From assembly GCA_015056125.1 (NCBI GenBank), contig SVGW01000027.1, positions 1-34,552 of the forward strand: a stretch of 34,552 nucleotides of DNA, written 5' to 3'. The notes under the pieces were generated by a model that was not told the DNA's origin, did not search any database, and saw only the letters and a program-made list of their open reading frames with translations. The DNA is from Clostridiales bacterium. Its GTDB lineage: Bacteria > Bacillota > Clostridia > Christensenellales > Aristaeellaceae. Position 1 is the stretch's first letter, and every line of letters starts with the position of its first letter. Both the position numbers and the translations under genes were made by a program. Of this stretch, positions 1-9,942 are shown one piece after another.

Positions 1-544
1 CTCTTTTTTCCGACACAGGGTCCGCCGCAATCACCGGCACAGCGCCGGCAGCGCGCAGCTGGCGGATGGCCATCATTCCCAGAATGCCAACGCCCATGAC
101 CAATACAGGCTCGCCGATCTCTACGCGGCATTTTCGGAGCGCCGCCAAAGGAAAAGTGCCAATATGGCAAAGGGCGGCCTCTTCAAATGAAATCGCGTCA
201 TCTTCAATCTTAGTGATTTTTTCTTCATCCAGACATACATACTGCATATGATGGCTCCAAGATAAAGCCACCCGATCCCCGGGCTTCACCGATTCCACTC
301 CTTCGCCCACTTCCATCACAATACCGGATGAGCTGTAACCGCCATAGCGGGGAAATTTGATTGGCACATCGGTTCGATTCGCTACCACGTTGGCCTCTCC
401 CATTACGTTGGCGCGCTCGGTACCGCTGCTGATAGAAGAAACCATCAATTTTACAAGCACCTTTTTATATGCAATTTGTGGAATATCCTCCTCCAATAGC
501 TGAGCAATGCCAGGGGCGGTGAATACAATTCTTTTTTGTTTCAT
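1..544 (-). CDS. MDR-family (zinc-type alcohol dehydrogenase-like) oxidoreductase, partial
   Basis: The first 181 codons of a medium-chain dehydrogenase/reductase; the gene continues past the left edge. The translation starts MKQKRIVFTAPG and has the GroES-like N-terminal fold pattern, with SSGTERANVMG near residue 40 and KPGDRVAL near residue 85. A Rossmann glycine motif (GVGILG, about residues 151-156) begins the NAD(P)-binding domain. The family oxidises or reduces alcohols, polyols or sugars with NAD(P). The SGTERA-type N terminus belongs to a branch often lacking the structural zinc lobe, but the rest of the protein is needed to tell. The start is the ATG at 542-544, preceded by a clear AAGGAGGG site. 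It diverges from the AraC-type gene at 648, which may control it. The substrate cannot be read from this fragment. Confidence 0.88.
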   Translation of the reverse strand, partial: MKQKRIVFTAPGIAQLLEEDIPQIAYKKVLVKLMVSSISSGTERANVMGEANVVANRTDVPIKFPRYGGYSSSGIVMEVGEGVESVKPGDRVALSWSHHMQYVCLDEEKITKIEDDAISFEEAALCHIGTFPLAALRKCRVEIGEPVLVMGVGILGMMAIRQLRAAGAVPVIAADPVSEKR

Positions 545-575
545 TTTGTTCCCTCCTTGTTGTTATTATAACCCC

Positions 576-604
576 TTGACATTCGGCATACCACATGGTA
601 TCTT
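576..604 (+). promoter_or_regulatory. Sigma-A-type promoter for the AraC-family gene
   Basis: A perfect -35 box TTGACA (576-581), a 17-base spacer and a TATCTT -10 box (599-604) lie about 40 bases upstream of the AraC-type start codon. The same 100-base gap must also hold the promoter of the divergent dehydrogenase. A TATAAT reads on the minus strand at 565-570 but lacks a convincing -35 box. Confidence 0.6.
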
Positions 605-647
605 ACAAAGAAAGATGCACTATTCTGCAAACAGGATGTGAATTTAT

Positions 648-1400
648 ATGATCTCATCCCGCCCCATTTCTTCCCATTCTTTCAATGATTTTGTTATCTT
701 CAACTATCGCCATACCGATATGAGCGCCGGCTCACCCTACCACTATCTTGCATACATGCGTGAAGGATACGGCCGTATTGAAGCCGCAGGGATCGAGCTG
801 GATCTTGTTCCGGGCGATTTTTTCTATATTCCGCTCGGCCTTCCCTATCATTCCTATTGGAAAAACAGCGGAATGATCCGATTTGATTCTTTTGGTTTTT
901 CCAATTTTCCTCTTTTCCCCTCCCATACCTATCCTCTGCAGCGCATTTCCCCATCTTCTCAAACCCTCGCTTTAACGGAAATGCTCTATCAAAACAAAGC
1001 CCCATCCTATCGTACGCTCGGGCTGTTCCATCTGCTGCTTGATTCCGTTCTCCCCTCCATGCAGACTTCGCCTGTCAGCAGCCAGATGAACGCCGTTTTA
1101 CAGGCAGAGCAATACATGGCGCAGCACCCGGAAGAATCCATGCCGCAGGTTGCTCGCCATTGCACGATCAGCGAATCCGGGCTCTATGCCGCCTTTCGAG
1201 CCGTAAGAGGGTATCCTCCTGTATTTGCCAGGCAAAAATTTCTCATAGAAAAAGCAGTGGCACTATTGTCATCTACAGATTTGACCGTCGATGAAATCAG
1301 CCTGCAGTTGGGCTTCCACTCCACCACCTATTTCCGCCGCATTTTTATGAAGCATACGGGCAAGCGCCCTATGGACATCCGCAGGGAAAGAATGCTATAA
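648..1400 (+). CDS. AraC-family transcriptional regulator
   Basis: A 250-residue regulator with the usual two-part design. The N-terminal half (about residues 15-110) has the cupin-like sensor pattern, including GYGRIEAAGIELDLVPGDFFYIP, typical of AraC regulators that bind small sugars or related ligands. The C-terminal 90 residues carry two helix-turn-helix units. The second contains LTVDEISLQLGFHSTTYFRR followed by KHTGKRPMDIR, close to the family consensus for the second DNA-contacting helix. A weak AGGA lies 11 bases before the ATG. The divergent dehydrogenase and the downstream DUF4832-type gene are the likely targets, which suggests control of a small carbohydrate pathway. That assignment is by position only; the ligand is unknown. 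Confidence 0.93.
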   Translation: MISSRPISSHSFNDFVIFNYRHTDMSAGSPYHYLAYMREGYGRIEAAGIELDLVPGDFFYIPLGLPYHSYWKNSGMIRFDSFGFSNFPLFPSHTYPLQRISPSSQTLALTEMLYQNKAPSYRTLGLFHLLLDSVLPSMQTSPVSSQMNAVLQAEQYMAQHPEESMPQVARHCTISESGLYAAFRAVRGYPPVFARQKFLIEKAVALLSSTDLTVDEISLQLGFHSTTYFRRIFMKHTGKRPMDIRRERML

Positions 1401-1401
1401 T
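1372..1401 (+). promoter_or_regulatory. Extended -10 promoter inside the end of the AraC gene
   Basis: TGGACA (1372-1377, one mismatch to consensus), an 18-base spacer and a perfect TATAAT (1396-1401) preceded by TGC form a strong extended -10 promoter. It overlaps the last codons of the AraC-type gene and lies about 60 bases before the methyltransferase start. It would let the methyltransferase and DUF4832 genes be expressed independently of the regulator. Confidence 0.6.
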
Positions 1402-1462
1402 ATAAAGAACGATGCGGGTAAAATGGACTTGACTGACTATTTCGGAGGAAAGAGGAAAACGC

Positions 1463-2080
1463 ATGAACCAGGAAGTCATCGCCCATTACGATCAATTGAT
1501 CGATGAGAATAACGATCCTGTCCATGATCCGCCTGCTCTCCAGGCGTATATGAATCAGTGGGACGGCAGTGCGTTTTTGGATATGCTTTCTCTTGAATTG
1601 TGGCACAGCGTGCTGGAAATCGGCGTGGGCACAGGGCGCTTAGCCCTTCGGGTTGCGCCCCGCTGCAAGAATTTCACCGGAATTGATATTTCCCCAAAGA
1701 CCGTTGAGCGGGGAAAGAGCAACCTGGCACACTGTAAAAACGCACATTTGATCTGCGGGGATTTTATGGATTATCCTTTTGGCGCATCTTTTGACCGCAT
1801 TTATTCCTCGTTAACCTTTATGCATATCCAAAGAAAACAAGCGGCCATTCAAAAAGTCGCTTCTCTGCTTTCAGAACACGGTCTGTTTGTGTTGTCCATT
1901 GATAAAAATCAATCATCTTCTATCGATATGGGCACCCGACGCATTGTAATTTACCCAGATCAGCCAGATGAGATCCTTCTGTATATGCGAAAAGCAGGCT
2001 TTATCCTCTTGGATCGCGTCGAAACCCCTTTTGCTCATATTTTGGTCGCTCAAGCGCCCTATCACAAAAACGGAGGTTAA
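1463..2080 (+). CDS. Class I SAM-dependent methyltransferase
   Basis: A 205-residue protein with the Rossmann-like methyltransferase core. Motif I is VLEIGVGTGRLALRVA (from residue 50), the glycine-rich loop that binds S-adenosylmethionine. The acidic end of the next strand is FTGIDIS, with the ribose-binding aspartate. Motif IV/V-like segments FDRIYSSLTFMHI and LLSEHGLFVLSID follow. This is the UbiE/Methyltransf_11/25 style, and no substrate-specific domain is visible. A GGAGGAAAGAGG site precedes the ATG. Its stop codon is one base before the start of the next gene, so the two are probably translationally coupled. What it methylates is unknown. Confidence 0.9.
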   Translation: MNQEVIAHYDQLIDENNDPVHDPPALQAYMNQWDGSAFLDMLSLELWHSVLEIGVGTGRLALRVAPRCKNFTGIDISPKTVERGKSNLAHCKNAHLICGDFMDYPFGASFDRIYSSLTFMHIQRKQAAIQKVASLLSEHGLFVLSIDKNQSSSIDMGTRRIVIYPDQPDEILLYMRKAGFILLDRVETPFAHILVAQAPYHKNGG

Positions 2081-2081
2081 A

Positions 2082-3437
2082 ATGATGAACAGAACACCAA
2101 ACCAGACCAGATTCTTTCAAGTAAAACGTGAAGAAGGGCAAAATCCCTTCACTGGCTTCACCAGCTTCCAGCATTTTCGGGGTGAAAAGCTCTATTCCGA
2201 TATTGTGGTAACGCCTGAAGCGAAAATGACGGAGACCGAGCGGGTGGAATGCTATCCCATATCTTCTGACGCCGAAGAAAACGGCCGAAATCAAGGCTAT
2301 TATCCTGATAGCTCCATCGCATATATCCGGGTGCTTTGGAAGGAATTTGAACCTGAGCAGGGCGTATACAACTACGCTTTTATTGAAGATATTCTTTCTC
2401 AAGCTAAGGCGCATAACCAAAGCCTGATCTTCCGCCTCATGGCCCATAGCACCCGGGCCTGTGACGATGTGCCTGAATGGCTGAAAAAGCTGATTCCCTG
2501 CCCGGAGCGCCCGCCCATGATGCGCGTAAAGGATTCCCCTACCGATCCCTTGTTTATGGAGCTTTTTCTGAAAGCTATTGAAAAGCTGGGGGAACGCTTT
2601 GACGCTGATCCCTTCTTTGAGGCCATTGACATTTCCCTTCCTGGCTCCTGGGGCGAAGGGCATAAGCTGGAATTATATCCCCCCGATCTTTTTCAGAAAA
2701 TTATGGATACCTATCTTTCTGCCTTTCCCAATACTCAGCTGATGACTCAGGTTGGCCGGCCCGAGCTGATCGAATATGCCTGGGAAAAGGCCGGTGTGCG
2801 GGTAGGCTGGCGCGGAGACGGCCTGGGCGAGCCCAACCATATCCAGAAAATCTATCCTGTTCGCATTGCCAAGATCCCGGATGCCTGGAAATATGCTCCT
2901 GTTTCGTTTGAATCCTATTGGTGGCTGGGCGAATGGCAGCGCCAGGGATGGGATCTGGATGAGATTATCGAAAAAACCCTTTCCTGGCATATTTCTTCCT
3001 TTAATCCCAAATCCATTCCGGCTCCCATTGAATGGAAAGAAAAGCTGGATAATTGGGTGAGCCGGATGGGATATCACTTTGCCATTCATTCCTTCTCATA
3101 TCCGGATACAGCGGCACCGGGCGACCATGCAGAAATGACGCTTCATCTTGAAAACACCGGCGTTGCTCCTATTTATCACAGAATCCCGCTGCAGATTTGC
3201 CTTGTTGGAAAAGATACCAGCTATTGCTTTGAAACGGATGCCGATATTACCAAATGGATGCCTGGAAAACACGCTCAGCAGCTTTCCATCGATCTCCCTG
3301 CCGATGCAGCACCGGGACAATACCAGATTAAAATCAGCATAACCAATGATTTGGTACCCATGATCTATTTTTGCACCAATGCCCCCCGCCATGAAAAGGG
3401 CTATCTTGTGGGCGAAATGAATATTGAAAGGAAATAA
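2082..3437 (+). CDS. DUF4832-type (glycoside-hydrolase-like) TIM-barrel protein
   Basis: A protein of 451 residues without a signal peptide, so probably cytoplasmic. The N-terminal part (about 20-330) looks like a beta/alpha barrel. NPFTGFTSFQ resembles the NPxxGF opening of DUF4832 proteins. YIRVLWKEFEPEQGVYNYAFIEDIL is the pattern seen in GH42-like and GH5-like barrels, and DISLPGSWGEGH carries a plausible acidic residue. The last 100 residues form a beta-sandwich like the DUF4832 C-terminal domain (PGDHAEMTLHLENTGVAPIY). The start is ATG 2082 or ATG 2085, both served by GGAGG at 2072-2076; the same frame is open upstream into the methyltransferase gene, but that is not used. A hydrolase or lyase role on plant or host glycans is possible, but no activity can be assigned. 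Confidence 0.85.
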   Translation: MMNRTPNQTRFFQVKREEGQNPFTGFTSFQHFRGEKLYSDIVVTPEAKMTETERVECYPISSDAEENGRNQGYYPDSSIAYIRVLWKEFEPEQGVYNYAFIEDILSQAKAHNQSLIFRLMAHSTRACDDVPEWLKKLIPCPERPPMMRVKDSPTDPLFMELFLKAIEKLGERFDADPFFEAIDISLPGSWGEGHKLELYPPDLFQKIMDTYLSAFPNTQLMTQVGRPELIEYAWEKAGVRVGWRGDGLGEPNHIQKIYPVRIAKIPDAWKYAPVSFESYWWLGEWQRQGWDLDEIIEKTLSWHISSFNPKSIPAPIEWKEKLDNWVSRMGYHFAIHSFSYPDTAAPGDHAEMTLHLENTGVAPIYHRIPLQICLVGKDTSYCFETDADITKWMPGKHAQQLSIDLPADAAPGQYQIKISITNDLVPMIYFCTNAPRHEKGYLVGEMNIERK

Positions 3438-3452
3438 CTTGCAAAATGCTCC

Positions 3453-3492
3453 CAAAGCCGCCGGATTTTTCCACCGGTGGCTTTGTTTATTT
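3453..3492 (+). terminator. Rho-independent terminator after the DUF4832 gene
   Basis: A 12-base-pair stem (arms 3453-3464 and 3474-3485, one G-U pair) encloses a T-rich loop and is followed by TTTATTTT. It lies 15 bases after the stop codon and ends the first transcription unit. A second small AT-rich inverted repeat, TGCATAT/ATATGCA, follows at 3493-3510. Confidence 0.8.
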
Positions 3493-3567
3493 TGCATATT
3501 TTTATATGCACTTTTCATTTAATACAGAAAAAAAGCAAATTTTTATGGTATTTTTTCGGTTTTTCTC

Positions 3568-3595
3568 TTGCCTTTCATTCTTTTTTATGTATTAT
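3568..3595 (+). promoter_or_regulatory. Candidate promoter of the first opp operon
   Basis: TTGCCT (3568-3573), a 16-base spacer and TATTAT (3590-3595, one mismatch to consensus) lie in AT-rich DNA about 130 bases before oppB. The long leader that follows contains two copies of AAAGGCCTG (near 3680 and 3706) that could pair through their palindromic AGGCCT cores. Confidence 0.45.
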
Positions 3596-3728
3596 ATATA
3601 AGGCAGATTTTTGTATGCGCTTTATCGTGCATCGGCATTTGCTCTGCAATGCTACCGCTTTATTGCGGCAAATTACAAAAAAGGCCTGCTCTGTTATCTC
3701 TGCGCAAAGGCCTGAAGGTGGAATGGCA

Positions 3729-4658
3729 ATGAGTTCAAAGATGTTGTTTTACGTGTTGAAACGTGTGTTCCTTGCGATCCTGACCATCTGGATCGTTATT
3801 ACGGTTACCTTTTTCGTAATGCATTCCGTGCCCGGCGGTCCCTTCATTGGTGAAAAAGCCATCTCCAAGGAGGCCCAGGCTGCCTTGGAAGCCAAATATG
3901 GCCTGGATAAGCCCTTGTGGGAGCAGTATACCACCTATCTTGAAGATATCGTCACTGAATTTAATTTCGGTCCGTCCCTTAAGCAGCGCGGCCGTCAGGT
4001 AATCGATATCATTCTGGACGGTATGAAGACCTCTGCTAAGCTTGGCCTGATTGCCGCATTCAGCGCCGCTGTAGTGGGTATCACGCTGGGCTCCGTTGCT
4101 GCGCTTCGCCGCAATTCCCTGCTGGATAAGGTGATCATGGTAATTACCACGGCATTCGTATCTATGCCTTCGTTTATTATGGGATCTTTCCTATTAATTA
4201 TATTCTCGGTACAGTTGGGGTGGCTGCCAGCCAACGGCGCCGCTGAAGGCGGCCTCATTCTTCCTGTTATCACCCTTGCTCTCTACCCCATGGCCTACAT
4301 TACCCGCCTGACCCGCTCCTCCATGCTGGATGTGCTGGGACAGGATTACATCCGCACAGCCCGTGCCAAGGGCGTTCCCGGCATGAAAATTATTTTCGGC
4401 CACGCGCTGAAAAATTCCCTGATCCCTGTAATCACCTACTTTGGCCCCATGCTGGCTTTCATCGTAACCGGTTCCATGGTAGTTGAGCAGATTTTCGCCG
4501 TGCCCGGGATTGGCCGTCAGTTTGTATCCAGTATCACCAACCGCGACTATACCATGATCATGGGCACCACCATTTTCCTGGCTTCCCTGATCGTGATCAT
4601 GAACCTGATCAGCGACTTGCTTTACAAAGTGGTTGATCCCCGCATTGAATTTGATTAA
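3729..4658 (+). CDS. oppB: Oligopeptide ABC importer permease OppB/DppB-type (system 1)
   Basis: A 309-residue inner-membrane permease, the usual length for OppB/DppB. One membrane helix is at the N terminus (residues 9-28). The family segment SVPGGPFIGEKAISKEAQAALEAKYGLDKPL follows in two parts across the first external loop, and five more helices come after. The EAA loop that docks the ATPases is YIRTARAKGVPGMKIIFGHALKN, again typical. The C terminus is KVVDPRIEFD, the family ending. The start is taken as ATG 3729, seven bases after AAGGTGG; ATG 3723 is the alternative and the frame is open further upstream. It pairs with OppC (gap 15 bases) to form the translocation pore. Confidence 0.95.
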   Translation: MSSKMLFYVLKRVFLAILTIWIVITVTFFVMHSVPGGPFIGEKAISKEAQAALEAKYGLDKPLWEQYTTYLEDIVTEFNFGPSLKQRGRQVIDIILDGMKTSAKLGLIAAFSAAVVGITLGSVAALRRNSLLDKVIMVITTAFVSMPSFIMGSFLLIIFSVQLGWLPANGAAEGGLILPVITLALYPMAYITRLTRSSMLDVLGQDYIRTARAKGVPGMKIIFGHALKNSLIPVITYFGPMLAFIVTGSMVVEQIFAVPGIGRQFVSSITNRDYTMIMGTTIFLASLIVIMNLISDLLYKVVDPRIEFD

Positions 4659-4673
4659 AGGAGACAGACGGCC

Positions 4674-5732
4674 ATGCTTAATAAAAACAAACCCTTCAGC
4701 CTGCATCTGGATCCGGATGCCCTCCGGCCGGCCACTGCAGCAGAAAAAGAATACATTTCCCAAATGCGTCCCTCTTCCACCTTCTTTAAGGATGGCGTAA
4801 AGCGGCTTCTTAAAAACAAGGTGGCCACCATCAGCCTCATTTTGATTGTGATCATCACCATTTCCTCCATCGTGCTTCCTCTGGTATGGCCCTATTCTTA
4901 TGATAAGATGCTGGGCGTTACCCCCGGCCGTCCCGCCGATAAATCCTACAACAATCTCGCCCCCTTCACCTACGGAAAAACCGAACAGAAGAAGATTGAT
5001 GCGGGCGAATTTGTTTTCCCCCACATTTTCGGCACCGATTCCCATGGGCGCGATTACTTTATCCGCGTGGTATACGGTACCCGCATTTCCCTGGCTGTCG
5101 GTTTCTTTGCCAGCATTATCGTACTTTTGATCGGTATGACCATTGGCTCTGTCGCCGGTTACTTTGGCGGCAAGGTGGACCTTGTGATCATGCGCATAGT
5201 AGATATTATCTATTCATTGCCTGATATGCTGGTAATCATCCTCCTATCCGTTGTGCTTGGCAAGGTGCTGAATGTAGAAGGAACGGTGCTTGAAAAGATC
5301 GGCTCCAATATTATTTCCATGTTCATCGTCTTTGGCCTTCTTTACTGGGTGAGCATGGCCCGTATGATCCGCGGCCAGATTCTTTCTCTCCGTGAGCAGG
5401 AATATGTGCTTTCCGCTCAAGCCACCGGCGCCAATGGAAAGTGGATCATCCTCAAGCACCTGATTCCCAACTGCATCAGCGTGGTCATCATTTCTACCGC
5501 CCTGCAGATTCCCAATGCCATCTTTACCGAGAGCTTCCTCTCCTTCCTGGGTCTGGGCGTAAACGCTCCCATGCCTTCCTTGGGTTCTCTGGCCTCTGAT
5601 GCTCTGAATGGTATTCATTCCTATACTTATCGTCTGATCATCCCTGCTCTGTCCATCTGCCTGATCGTTCTTTCTCTGAATCTTTTCGGCGATGGTCTCC
5701 GGGATGCTTTCGACCCCAAGCTCAATGCTTAA
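4674..5732 (+). CDS. oppC: Oligopeptide ABC importer permease OppC/DppC-type (system 1)
   Basis: A 352-residue permease, slightly longer than most OppC because of a 40-residue cytoplasmic N terminus. Membrane segment 1 covers about residues 52-74. An external loop of roughly 45 residues leads to the family motif FGTDSHGRDYFIRVVYGTRIS. The EAA loop is EYVLSAQATGANGKWIILKHLIPN, and the protein ends DGLRDAFDPKLNA. AAAGGAGAC precedes the start. It is the partner of OppB in the same operon. In contrast to the second OppC in this window, its first external loop has no extra domain. Confidence 0.95.
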   Translation: MLNKNKPFSLHLDPDALRPATAAEKEYISQMRPSSTFFKDGVKRLLKNKVATISLILIVIITISSIVLPLVWPYSYDKMLGVTPGRPADKSYNNLAPFTYGKTEQKKIDAGEFVFPHIFGTDSHGRDYFIRVVYGTRISLAVGFFASIIVLLIGMTIGSVAGYFGGKVDLVIMRIVDIIYSLPDMLVIILLSVVLGKVLNVEGTVLEKIGSNIISMFIVFGLLYWVSMARMIRGQILSLREQEYVLSAQATGANGKWIILKHLIPNCISVVIISTALQIPNAIFTESFLSFLGLGVNAPMPSLGSLASDALNGIHSYTYRLIIPALSICLIVLSLNLFGDGLRDAFDPKLNA

Positions 5733-5744
5733 TGAAAGGAGTGC

Positions 5745-6759
<1,015 letters not shown>

Positions 6760-6767
<8 letters not shown>

Positions 6768-7752
6768 TAATTTCAAAAAAGATATCCCCCTGATTGAGGT
6801 AAAGGGCCTGAAGCAGTACTTTGATATCAACATGGGTTTCTTCCGCTCCAAGCCCCTGAAGGCGGTGGATGATGTTTCCTTCGCGATCAAGAAGGGCGAA
6901 ACCCTGGGTTTGGTTGGCGAATCCGGCTGCGGAAAAACCACCGTGGGCCGCACCATTCTTCACCTCTATAAGCCCACTGCCGGCGAAGTGTGGTACAATG
7001 GAAAGCTCCTTAAATCCAAGGAGGATATCCACGAATTCCGCAAGAAGGCCACCATGGTGTTCCAGGATCCCTATTCTTCCTTGAACCCCCGCATGACGGT
7101 ATCCGATATCGTTGGCGAGCCTTTGGATGTGCATCATCTGTATGCCGATAAGAAAGAGCGCGAGGAGCGCATTCTGGAGCTGATGGGTTACGTGGGCCTC
7201 AACAGCGAGCATGCTTCCCGCTACGCCCATGAATTTTCCGGCGGCCAGCGCCAGCGCATTGGTATTGCCCGTTCTCTGGCGGTAAACCCCGAATTCATCG
7301 TATGCGATGAACCCGTGTCCGCTCTGGACGTATCCATCCAGGCACAGGTCATTAATATGTTTGATGATCTGCAGGATCGACTGGGCCTTACCTACCTTTT
7401 CATTGCCCACGATCTGCTGGTTGTTCGCCACATTTCCGATCGTATTGCGGTTATGTATCTGGGCCGGATGGTGGAATTGGCGGATGCCGATGAAATCTAT
7501 AATCATCCTCTCCATCCCTATTCCCAGTCCCTGCTCTCTGCCGTGCCTCTACCCGATCCCAAGGCAGCTCGGGCAAACAAGCGCATCGTCCTTTCCGGCG
7601 ACATTCCCTCTCCCCTTAACGCTCCCTCGGGCTGCCCCTTCCGCACCCGCTGCCGCTATGCTACGGAAGCTTGTGCCCAAACGATGCCGCCCTTTGAAGA
7701 AGTGGAGCCCGGCCATTTTGTGGCCTGCCACCGGGTAAAGGAGATCAACTGA
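6760..7752 (+). CDS. oppF: Oligopeptide ABC importer ATPase OppF-type (system 1)
   Basis: A 330-residue ATPase with Walker [10 protein letters not shown], signature [10 protein letters not shown], Walker [14 protein letters not shown] and H-loop IAHDLLVV. The C-terminal extension keeps four cysteines, at about 292, 298, 305 and 323 ([14 protein letters not shown]), as in OppD of the same operon, so the heterodimer may hold two Fe-S clusters. The start is embedded in the end of oppD, with a GAAGGGGG site upstream. The 78 bases after its stop contain no terminator, so the following solute-binding protein is likely co-transcribed, perhaps with extra transcription from a weak internal promoter. 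Confidence 0.95.
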
Positions 7753-7830
7753 TCCCTTCTCTTCCCTACTTTGTTCATCAATGCGGAAATCCCGTATTTT
7801 TGAAAAAAATATTTTTTAGGAGGACCTATC

Positions 7831-9615
7831 ATGAAAAAGCTCGTCGCTCTGATGATGGCTCTGGTTATGGCTCTGTCCTGCTTCGGCATGGCCGTGGCTG
7901 ACGAAGAAACCAGCTCCATCGCTGTCTGCCTCGCTTCCGAGCCGGACACCCTGGACCCCGCTCTCAACTCTGCCGTTGACGGCGCCACCATGGTCACCCA
8001 CCTGTTCGCCGGCCTGGCCACCTGGGCTCAGGATGAAAACGGCAATCTCACCATCGTGCCCTACTGCGCGGAAGCTCTCACCGAGCCCGTTGTGAACGCC
8101 GATGGCACCGTGACTTACACCTACACCCTGAAGGACAACCTGCTCTGGTCCGATGGCCAGCCCCTGACCGCCAAGGATTTCGAATTCGCCTGGAAGCGCG
8201 CTTCCTCCAACGAACTGGGCGCTGACTACGGCTACATGTTCGAAGTTGTGAAGGGCTATAATGATGTTGTCGATGGCGTTGAAGGCGCCGAACTGGCTGT
8301 TGAAGCCACCGATGACAAGACCCTGGTTGTGACCCTGAACAACGCTGTGGCTTACTGGAATGAGCTGCTGGCCTTCCCCACCTACATGCCCGTGCGTGAA
8401 GACGTGGTTGCCAGCGAATCCTGGGCTACCGATCCCGCTACCTACATCTGCAATGGTCCCTACACCATCACCGCTTGGGAACATAACAGCAAGATCACCA
8501 TGACCAAGAACGCCAACTTCTTCGATGCTGACAAGGTCACCATGGATGTCATCGAATGCTACCTGTCCGATGATGCCAACAACATGCTGGCCAACTTCGA
8601 AAATGGCGACTGGCTGCTGATCGATGACGTTCCCACCGCTGAAATCGCTTCTCTGAAGGTTGAATATCCTGAAGAATTCGTGGTGGCCGGCCAGATCGGT
8701 ACCTACTATGTATGCTGGAACGTGAATGAAGAAATCCTGCCCGAAGGCTGCGCCCTCACCGGCGTTGAAGCTGAAGAAGCCCGCGAAGAAATCCGCGCCG
8801 CTCTGGGCCTGCTGCTGGACCGCAACTACATCGTAGAAGAAATCAGCCAGGCTGGCGAAGTGCCCGCTTCCTCTTTCGTTGCCATGGGTATGACCGATCC
8901 TGACGGCACCCAGTTCTACAAGAACACTGGCGTTTCCGATGAATTCGTTGGTTACTATGATACCACCGAAGAAGCCTACGAAGGCAACTGGATGGCCGCC
9001 ATCGAAGTGCTCAAGAAGTACTACAACTATGACGAAGCCACCGGCATGTTCACCAACTTCCCCTCCATGGAATACATCTACAACACCAACGATGCTCATA
9101 AGGCTATCGCTGAATACATCCAGGGTGTGTTTGCTTCTGTTGGCATCAACATGACCCTGACCAACCAGGAATGGGCTACCTTCCTCAACACCCGTAAGGA
9201 AGGCGACTACTCCATCGCCCGTAACGGCTGGGTAGCTGACTACACCGATCCTATCTGCTTCCTGGATATGTGGGTTTCCATCTCCGGTAACAATGACATC
9301 CAGTTCGGCAAGGACGCTCATGCTGACCTGGCCATGTATGATCTGGATCTGACCGCTTTCGGTTATGACGTGAAGGTTGAAGACGGCACCTGGGCTGAAA
9401 CCTATGACGTGCTGATCTCTACCATCAAGTCCTGCACCGACACCAACAACCGCTATGCCATGATGCATATCGCGGAAGACATGCTGATGGCCACCGGCTG
9501 CATCGTGCCCGTGTACTACTACACCGATATCTACATGATCAATGAAGCGGTGGAAGGCTTCTACTCCATCCCCCTGGGCTACAAGTACTTCATGTACACC
9601 ACTGTGAACAAGTAA
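7831..9615 (+). CDS. Peptide-binding protein, SBP_bac_5 family (system 1)
   Basis: A 594-residue solute receptor for the importer encoded just upstream. The signal peptide is KK-LVALMMALVMALSC..AVA, with a type I cleavage site after AVA (residue 23). The cysteine at 17 does not sit in a proper lipobox. Mature family hallmarks include EPDTLDPALNSA near the N terminus, KDNLLWSDGQPLTAKDFEFAWKR split over the usual loop, and VADYTDPICFLDMW near residue 470. A strong TAGGAGG site precedes the ATG, directly after an A/T palindrome (AAAAAATATTTTTT). Codon use is extremely biased: TTA, CTA and TCA are absent, leaving a long open antisense frame. That suggests very high expression. Position last in the operon is unusual but not rare. 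Confidence 0.94.
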   Translation: MKKLVALMMALVMALSCFGMAVADEETSSIAVCLASEPDTLDPALNSAVDGATMVTHLFAGLATWAQDENGNLTIVPYCAEALTEPVVNADGTVTYTYTLKDNLLWSDGQPLTAKDFEFAWKRASSNELGADYGYMFEVVKGYNDVVDGVEGAELAVEATDDKTLVVTLNNAVAYWNELLAFPTYMPVREDVVASESWATDPATYICNGPYTITAWEHNSKITMTKNANFFDADKVTMDVIECYLSDDANNMLANFENGDWLLIDDVPTAEIASLKVEYPEEFVVAGQIGTYYVCWNVNEEILPEGCALTGVEAEEAREEIRAALGLLLDRNYIVEEISQAGEVPASSFVAMGMTDPDGTQFYKNTGVSDEFVGYYDTTEEAYEGNWMAAIEVLKKYYNYDEATGMFTNFPSMEYIYNTNDAHKAIAEYIQGVFASVGINMTLTNQEWATFLNTRKEGDYSIARNGWVADYTDPICFLDMWVSISGNNDIQFGKDAHADLAMYDLDLTAFGYDVKVEDGTWAETYDVLISTIKSCTDTNNRYAMMHIAEDMLMATGCIVPVYYYTDIYMINEAVEGFYSIPLGYKYFMYTTVNK

Positions 9616-9648
9616 TTTTCTGCAGAGATTTCTGTTGAAACAGCTTGG

Positions 9649-9681
9649 CGGCTGGCATTCGTAAGGATGCCAGCCGTTTTT
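9649..9681 (+). terminator. Rho-independent terminator of opp operon 1
   Basis: A perfect 10-base-pair stem, CGGCTGGCAT with ATGCCAGCCG, has an eight-base loop and is followed by TTTTT. It lies 33 bases after the stop of the solute-binding protein gene. Confidence 0.9.
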
Positions 9682-9942
9682 CATTACAACTTCCACATCC
9701 TTTCTTCTGTTTTTTTGATATATTTTTATATTGTTTTTATGAATAAACCAAATCCAACAAATTCATAACGAAAAATCCAAGGAATCATTACCATTTTGTG
9801 CAGTTTGCATACAATCAAAGTTCAAAAAGTTTTGGTTCAAATGGGTTGTATTTTGCCGTATTATCTGGTAAAATATATCTTGTGTGTTACTATGCACTTG
9901 TTGATTTATCATCAATGAATTACATTATAGGGGGAACCAAAA
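9682..9942. other. AT-rich intergenic leader, no gene seen
   Basis: About 260 bases without a credible reading frame. They hold long T runs, a pair of GTTCAAA direct repeats (9820-9826 and 9835-9841) just upstream of the promoter of the EF-G-like gene, and that promoter. The direct repeats could be a regulator site, but nothing in the window identifies one. Confidence 0.5.
9846..9874 (+). promoter_or_regulatory. Extended -10 promoter of the EF-G-like gene
   Basis: TTGTAT (9846-9851), a 17-base spacer ending TGG and TAAAAT (9869-9874, one mismatch) form an extended -10 promoter about 70 bases before the start codon. Confidence 0.5.

Noticed and set aside
66-251. 61-codon plus-strand frame at the left end
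   Set aside because: It lies opposite the partial dehydrogenase, whose motifs are clear, and has no good ribosome site.
7816-9696. 626-codon reading frame on the minus strand opposite the system 1 peptide-binding protein
   Set aside because: It is codon-aligned with a gene that has a signal peptide, ribosome site and family motifs; the frame is open only because TTA, CTA and TCA codons are avoided in the real gene.
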